From CALRGE01 sp964365765 (GTDB taxonomy: Bacteria; Patescibacteriota; Gracilibacteria; UBA1369; 2-02-FULL-48-14), in contig CAYIRB010000016.1 of the NCBI GenBank assembly GCA_964365765.1, positions 1 through 17,118 on the forward strand: 17,118 nucleotides of DNA. Direction: 5' to 3'. Shown piece by piece: positions 13,706 through 17,118 of the stretch (position 1 is the stretch's first letter; every line of letters starts with the position of its first letter). Made by a program: the position numbers and the translations under genes. Under the pieces are notes generated by a model. It was given only the letters and a program-made list of their open reading frames with translations. It did no database searches and had not been told where the DNA came from.

Positions 13706-14386
13706 ATGCCAATAATCACTATCGGCGGCGGATCGACAAAAGAAACTTTAAAGATAGACAAGGAAATTGTCAGACTCGCGAAGAAGGCGCGCCCTTCCCT
13801 GTTATTCATTCCCACGGCGAGCAGCGACAGCGAAAAATATTGGCAAAATATCAATAAACAATTCAGCAAACTCGGATGCAAAACCGACGTGCTGTTTTTG
13901 ATTCGGGAAAAACCGGCGCGGAAAGAAATCGAAAGGAAAATTGCGCGCGCGGACATTATTTACGTGGGCGGCGGAAATACTTTGAAAATGATGCGGCTTT
14001 GGCGACGTTTGGGAGTTGATAAAATGCTCAAAAGCGCGTGGGAAAAAGGCAAAGTTTTGTGCGGACTCAGCGCGGGTTCGATTTGCTGGTACGAATTCGG
14101 ACACAGCGACTCGATGTCATTCTACAATCCCAAAAAATGGGACTATATAAAGGTGCGCGGCCTCGGCTTTTTGAAAGGCATTCACTGCCCGCATTACAAT
14201 GGCCGAACTTTGGGCGTGACGCGACGAACGAGCTTTAAAAAAATGATGGCGAAAGTCAGCGGAACGGGCTTCGCGGTCGACAACGGCTGCGCGCTTGTTT
14301 TTGAAGGCGAAAAAATGCGAGTTGTCGGAAGCGGTGCCTACAAAGTTTTTAGGAAAAAATCCAAAGTGATCGAAGAAAAAATATGA
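13706..14386 (+). CDS. Peptidase S51 (dipeptidase E-like) family protein
   Basis: The 226-aa cytosolic protein has the fold marks of the PepE/cyanophycinase family, serine hydrolases that release N-terminal Asp dipeptides or related acidic peptides. The start MPIITIGGGS, the segment LLFIPTASSDSEKYW (about 32-46), IIYVGGGNTLKMM (84-96) and the nucleophile elbow GLSAGSICW (120-128, nucleophile Ser122) follow the family order. The likely catalytic His163 is in HCPHYN. The later GFAVDNGCALVFEG and VVGSGAYKVF also fit. The length equals that of enterobacterial PepE. Its last codons overlap the HAD gene start (ATGA), so the two genes are probably translated together. The substrate is not certain from sequence. 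Confidence 0.88.
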   Translation: MPIITIGGGSTKETLKIDKEIVRLAKKARPSLLFIPTASSDSEKYWQNINKQFSKLGCKTDVLFLIREKPARKEIERKIARADIIYVGGGNTLKMMRLWRRLGVDKMLKSAWEKGKVLCGLSAGSICWYEFGHSDSMSFYNPKKWDYIKVRGLGFLKGIHCPHYNGRTLGVTRRTSFKKMMAKVSGTGFAVDNGCALVFEGEKMRVVGSGAYKVFRKKSKVIEEKI

Positions 14387-15045
14387 TTAAAATCATCATT
14401 TTCGATTTGGATGGTCTGCTGGTTGATTCTCAACCACTGCAGTACAAAGCTTACAATCTGGTTTTTTCCAAATACGGATTCCCGCTAAGCCTCGACGATT
14501 GGCACGAGTGGATTCATAAATCCATGAATCCGAAAATGTGGATTCAAAAAAATAAACTGCCATTGGATGCGGAAAAAATTCGCGCCGAAAAGAAAAAAAT
14601 ATACGACAAATTCATACGCGATGAACTCGAACTCAAGACGGGAGCGAGAAATTTAATAAATAAATTTTACGGAAAATTCAGACTCTGCGTTGCTTCTTCG
14701 TCGCGCATTGAATCGATTAAATCGGTTCTGAATAAATTCAATCTCGAATCAAAATTCGAAATAATGATTTCCGATACGGAAATGACTAAAGGCAAACCAT
14801 ACCCGGATATATTTTTACGGGCGTCCGCATTAATGAACGTTAAGCCAGAGGAATGCGTGGTGATTGAAGATTCCATCGCAGGTTTAAAAGCGGCGAAAGC
14901 GGCGGGAATGGCATGTATCGTTTGCCCTGACAAATTCGCCGCGACAAAACCCACGAAATTCGCGAATGCGGATAAAGTCGTGAACAGTCTTGATGAAATA
15001 ACAAGCGAAATAATTGAAACGTGCTATAATTCATTATATGAATAA
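14383..15045 (+). CDS. HAD-superfamily hydrolase (beta-phosphoglucomutase-like)
   Basis: The 220-aa protein has all four HAD motifs: IFDLDGLLVDS with nucleophile Asp8 and acid Asp10, the SSSR loop (105-108), Lys138 in KGKPYPD, and the acidic pair Glu162-Asp163 in VIEDSIAGLKAAKAAGM. The helical cap between residues about 15 and 85 is of subclass I, as in beta-phosphoglucomutase and phosphoglycolate phosphatase; the family alone does not fix the substrate. It overlaps the preceding peptidase gene by 4 nt and the next small gene by 8 nt, so the three are packed tightly, though the small gene has its own -10 box. Confidence 0.9.
   Translation: MIKIIIFDLDGLLVDSQPLQYKAYNLVFSKYGFPLSLDDWHEWIHKSMNPKMWIQKNKLPLDAEKIRAEKKKIYDKFIRDELELKTGARNLINKFYGKFRLCVASSSRIESIKSVLNKFNLESKFEIMISDTEMTKGKPYPDIFLRASALMNVKPEECVVIEDSIAGLKAAKAAGMACIVCPDKFAATKPTKFANADKVVNSLDEITSEIIETCYNSLYE
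15022..15030 (+). promoter_or_regulatory. Extended -10 promoter inside the 3' end of the HAD gene
   Basis: TG-C-TATAAT (15022-15030) is a perfect extended -10. The ATG at 15038 follows after 7 nt, so the message would be leaderless. No good -35 is present. Confidence 0.6.
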
Positions 15046-15259
15046 TTCATTATCCGTCATCCCAACATACGAAGATCTGCGTGAAGTGGTCGGCTCGCGT
15101 GTGTCAATTAGAGACCGGGATAAACATTATCCGAGAATAATCGGCGTGTTGGAACTGGATGAGATGGGTTATTGCCTGCGATGTTACAAGCAAGGTGTGG
15201 AAGAGGTGCTGATCGAAGAAGATGATTTCCAACGTAGGGCTCCAAGGCTGGAGATGTGA
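15038..15259 (+). CDS. Small acidic hypothetical protein
   Basis: A 73-aa protein starting at the ATG 7 nt after a perfect -10 box. An upstream in-frame TTG (15014) would add 8 residues but would lie before the promoter. The sequence has a strand-rich middle (GSRVSIRDRDKHYPRIIGVLELDEMGYCL) and an acidic end (VEEVLIEEDDF), compatible with a small beta-barrel protein. It has two Cys residues in CLRCY but not enough for a zinc finger. I do not recognise a family. Confidence 0.6.
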   Translation: MNNSLSVIPTYEDLREVVGSRVSIRDRDKHYPRIIGVLELDEMGYCLRCYKQGVEEVLIEEDDFQRRAPRLEM

Positions 15260-15288
15260 AGAAAATAATGGCGGAGAATGGCCGATGC

Positions 15289-15297
15289 TGATAGAAT
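15289..15297 (+). promoter_or_regulatory. Extended -10 promoter for the MATE transporter gene
   Basis: TG-A-TAGAAT (15289-15297), with 9 nt to the GTG at 15307. No -35 is evident. Confidence 0.45.
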
Positions 15298-15306
15298 CAT
15301 CGGCAC

Positions 15307-16713
15307 GTGCAACACGCAAACAAACTTACGGAGGGGCCGATTATCCAGTCTCTTTTGAGACTGGCCGTTCCGATAGTGCTCGCGAATATCATGCAAACCG
15401 CGTATCAGCTGGTAGACATGTTTTGGGTGGGCAGACTCGGACGGGACGCGGTGGCGGCGATTTCGCTCAGCTTTCCGATTATTTTCCTTTTGACATCGTT
15501 GGGCGGCGGACTCGGAATCGCGGGAACGATTTTGGTCGCGCAATACAAAGGCGCCGGACAGCATGAAAAAGTCGATCACATTTCGTCACAAACCGTGCTC
15601 GTGACGACCGTGATTTCGGTCGTAATTTCGATTGTCGGATTTTTCGCGGGACGCTGGATTTTGATGCTGATGGGCGCGGAACCGCAAGTATTAACGGCCG
15701 CGACGACATACTTGCGAATTACATTTTTGGGAATGCCGTTTATATTCGGATATATTATTTTCCAATCGCTGTTGCGCGGAATCGGCGAAGTGAAAATGCC
15801 ATTTTATATTGTGCTCGGAACAGTCATTTTAAACACGATTTTGGATCCGATATTAATCATGGGCTGGGGACCGATTCCGGCATATGGCATAGCGGGCGCG
15901 GCAATCGCGACAGTTGCCACGCAAGGTATCGCGGCGCTGATTGGCATATTAATTTTAATCCGCGGCGACTACGGAATCCGACTGCGCGCGGCGGACTTCA
16001 AACCGGATTTCCAACTGATAAAACGCATGTTCAAATTGGGATTGCCCGCGTCGCTGGAACAATCCAGCCGCGCGCTGGGCCTGACGGTAATGACAATTCT
16101 TGTCGCGAGTTTTGGAACTTTGGGAATCGCGACTTACGGAATCGGAACGAAAATTTTGAGTTTGGTTTTTATGATTTCAATAGGTATGTCGATGGCGACC
16201 TCAACTCTGGTCGGACAAAATATCGGTGCCGGAAAAAAAACGAGGGCGGTGGAAATCGTCAAAAAAAGTTCCGTGGCGACTTTCGCAATATTGACATTAT
16301 GCGGGATTTTTATTTTCACTTTTGCAAAAGATATCGCGGCCATATTCGTTCCCGGAGAAATTGAAACGATCGCGTCGAGCGCGAACTTCATAAAAATCAT
16401 CGTATTCGCGTTCGGTTTGGTAGGCATCCAGCAAGTGCTGAGCGGGGCCTTGCGCGGCGCTGGCAATACTCTGGCCCCGATGGCGCTCGCCTTTGTTTCA
16501 TCTTGGATTTTGCAATTTCCACTCGCCTACGTACTTTCCAGACACATGGGAATGAACGGATTGTGGTGGTCGATTCCCATTTCAAATGTGCTCGCTTTAC
16601 TAATCACACTCGCCTATGTGGCGAACGGTAAATGGACGGAAACAAAACTCACCCGCGAACACGAATTGGAAAAGGAAGTCGCGGAGGAGTTAATAATTGA
16701 GGAGGGAATATAA
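15307..16713 (+). CDS. MATE-family multidrug/cation antiporter
   Basis: This 468-aa inner-membrane protein has about 12 transmembrane helices arranged as two similar halves, the usual layout of MATE exporters, which expel drugs or metabolites in exchange for Na+ or H+. The first half opens with the family signature: GPIIQSLLRLAVPIVLANIM, followed by QLVDMFWVGRLGRDAVAAIS. The second half begins near LIKRMFKLGLPASLEQSSRA (about 238-257), and includes STLVGQNIGAGKKTRAVEI. The GTG at 15307 is chosen because the N-terminus then aligns with the family and lies 9 nt after a -10 box. The cytoplasmic tail is acidic. The substrate cannot be inferred. Confidence 0.92.
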   Translation: MQHANKLTEGPIIQSLLRLAVPIVLANIMQTAYQLVDMFWVGRLGRDAVAAISLSFPIIFLLTSLGGGLGIAGTILVAQYKGAGQHEKVDHISSQTVLVTTVISVVISIVGFFAGRWILMLMGAEPQVLTAATTYLRITFLGMPFIFGYIIFQSLLRGIGEVKMPFYIVLGTVILNTILDPILIMGWGPIPAYGIAGAAIATVATQGIAALIGILILIRGDYGIRLRAADFKPDFQLIKRMFKLGLPASLEQSSRALGLTVMTILVASFGTLGIATYGIGTKILSLVFMISIGMSMATSTLVGQNIGAGKKTRAVEIVKKSSVATFAILTLCGIFIFTFAKDIAAIFVPGEIETIASSANFIKIIVFAFGLVGIQQVLSGALRGAGNTLAPMALAFVSSWILQFPLAYVLSRHMGMNGLWWSIPISNVLALLITLAYVANGKWTETKLTREHELEKEVAEELIIEEGI

Positions 16714-16726
16714 ATCATGCTATAGT
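16697..16726 (+). promoter_or_regulatory. Promoter of the MgtE-like gene (leaderless type)
   Basis: TTGAGG (16697-16702), 18 bp, TATAGT (16721-16726) with extended-10 TG at 16718. The ATG at 16734 follows after 7 nt. Confidence 0.55.
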
Positions 16727-16733
16727 GCGGCAT

Positions 16734-17118
16734 ATGGGAAAAAACCACATCCGATACGTTGACGACGACTACGAATCCGTCCTGACTTTGTTGCGCCTGC
16801 GCTTCCCCGCTTTGATTCTCGGCCTCGTTTTGGGCTTTGGCATATCGCTGGTAACATCCCGCTTTGAAGAAGTTTTATCGACAAATATTCGTGTGGCGTT
16901 TTTCCTGCCCTTTATTGTCTACATCGCGGACGCAATCGGGACTCAAACGGAAAATATTTACTCACGCGATTTAAAAAGCGGCAAGGCGAAATTCGCCACC
17001 TACTTAAGAAAAGAATTCGCGATAGGCATAATTTTCGGACTGCTCTTCGGACTTACATCCGCTTTGATAAGCTTTTTATGGCTCGGCGAACAAATGCTGG
17101 CGATCAGCGTGGGAATCG
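16734..17118 (+). CDS. MgtE-like divalent cation transporter membrane domain (partial, runs off the window)
   Basis: The open frame from the ATG at 16734 continues to the end of the window (128 codons). It reads MGKNHIRYVDDDYESVLTLL, then RLRFPALILGLVLGFGISLV, followed by hydrophobic helices. The stretch RVAFFLPFIVYIADAIGTQTENIYSRDL matches the MgtE pattern (fiPvi..mgGn.G.Qt..i..R.l), where polar residues line the Mg2+ pore, though Ala-Asp-Ala replaces the usual Gly-Gly-Asn. YLRKEFAIGIIFGLLFGLTSALISFLW continues the domain. The N-terminal MgtE and CBS regulatory domains of full transporters are missing, so this is the stand-alone membrane-domain type, which may act as a dimer or pair with a second half-gene. 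The 3' part is not visible. Confidence 0.75.
   Translation, partial: MGKNHIRYVDDDYESVLTLLRLRFPALILGLVLGFGISLVTSRFEEVLSTNIRVAFFLPFIVYIADAIGTQTENIYSRDLKSGKAKFATYLRKEFAIGIIFGLLFGLTSALISFLWLGEQMLAISVGI

Noticed and set aside
1..17118. CRISPR array, tRNA or rRNA genes
   Set aside because: No spaced direct repeats and no tRNA- or rRNA-like stretches were found on reading the window.

Overview
The window looks like part of a scaffold from an uncultivated bacterium, most likely of the Candidate Phyla Radiation (Patescibacteria). The evidence is indirect. There is a run of 10 Ns inside grpE, typical of metagenome scaffolding. The genome is compact, with overlapping or abutting genes. HrcA is unusually short (241 aa). 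Shine-Dalgarno motifs are almost absent, and many start codons sit 6-9 nt after a -10 box, which suggests leaderless mRNAs. TGA is used as a stop (hrcA, grpE), so the code is standard (table 11). The phylum assignment is an inference.

Layout. (1) 1-1452, minus strand: a small membrane protein and a 383-aa protein with a cyclic-nucleotide-binding-like domain. (2) 1549-5055: glyceraldehyde-3-phosphate dehydrogenase, whose stop abuts that of a convergent 834-aa peptidoglycan hydrolase (lytic transglycosylase, LysM, amidase, LysM). (3) 5129-9757: a heat-shock locus, hrcA-grpE and then dnaK. dnaK has a near-perfect CIRCE operator, the binding site of HrcA. A VapBC-type toxin-antitoxin pair with its own operator-like repeats, and an unknown 219-aa gene, lie between grpE and dnaK. 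(4) 9772-13003: an A+T-richer accessory island with an Mrr-like PD-(D/E)XK nuclease, a large structured inverted repeat, an unknown ORF, a DpnI-like restriction endonuclease, a DinD-like protein, and a junction where the start of a LysE/RhtB transporter gene is fused to a truncated Fic/Doc domain. (5) 13089-17118: an unknown gene, a peptidase S51 family protein, a HAD hydrolase, a small acidic protein, a MATE transporter, and the start of a stand-alone MgtE-like membrane domain cut by the window end.

How the parts fit. The hrcA-grpE-dnaK block is a standard chaperone circuit, and HrcA is expected to repress dnaK through CIRCE. No CIRCE is seen before hrcA-grpE. The island carries several families linked to defence or DNA damage (nucleases, DinD, Fic, and VapBC nearby), and its breakpoints and composition suggest acquisition and decay. 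Nothing here proves a new system. The best leads are the 100-nt structured element between the two nuclease-associated ORFs, the recurrent leaderless promoter spacing, and the toxin-antitoxin insertion in the chaperone locus.
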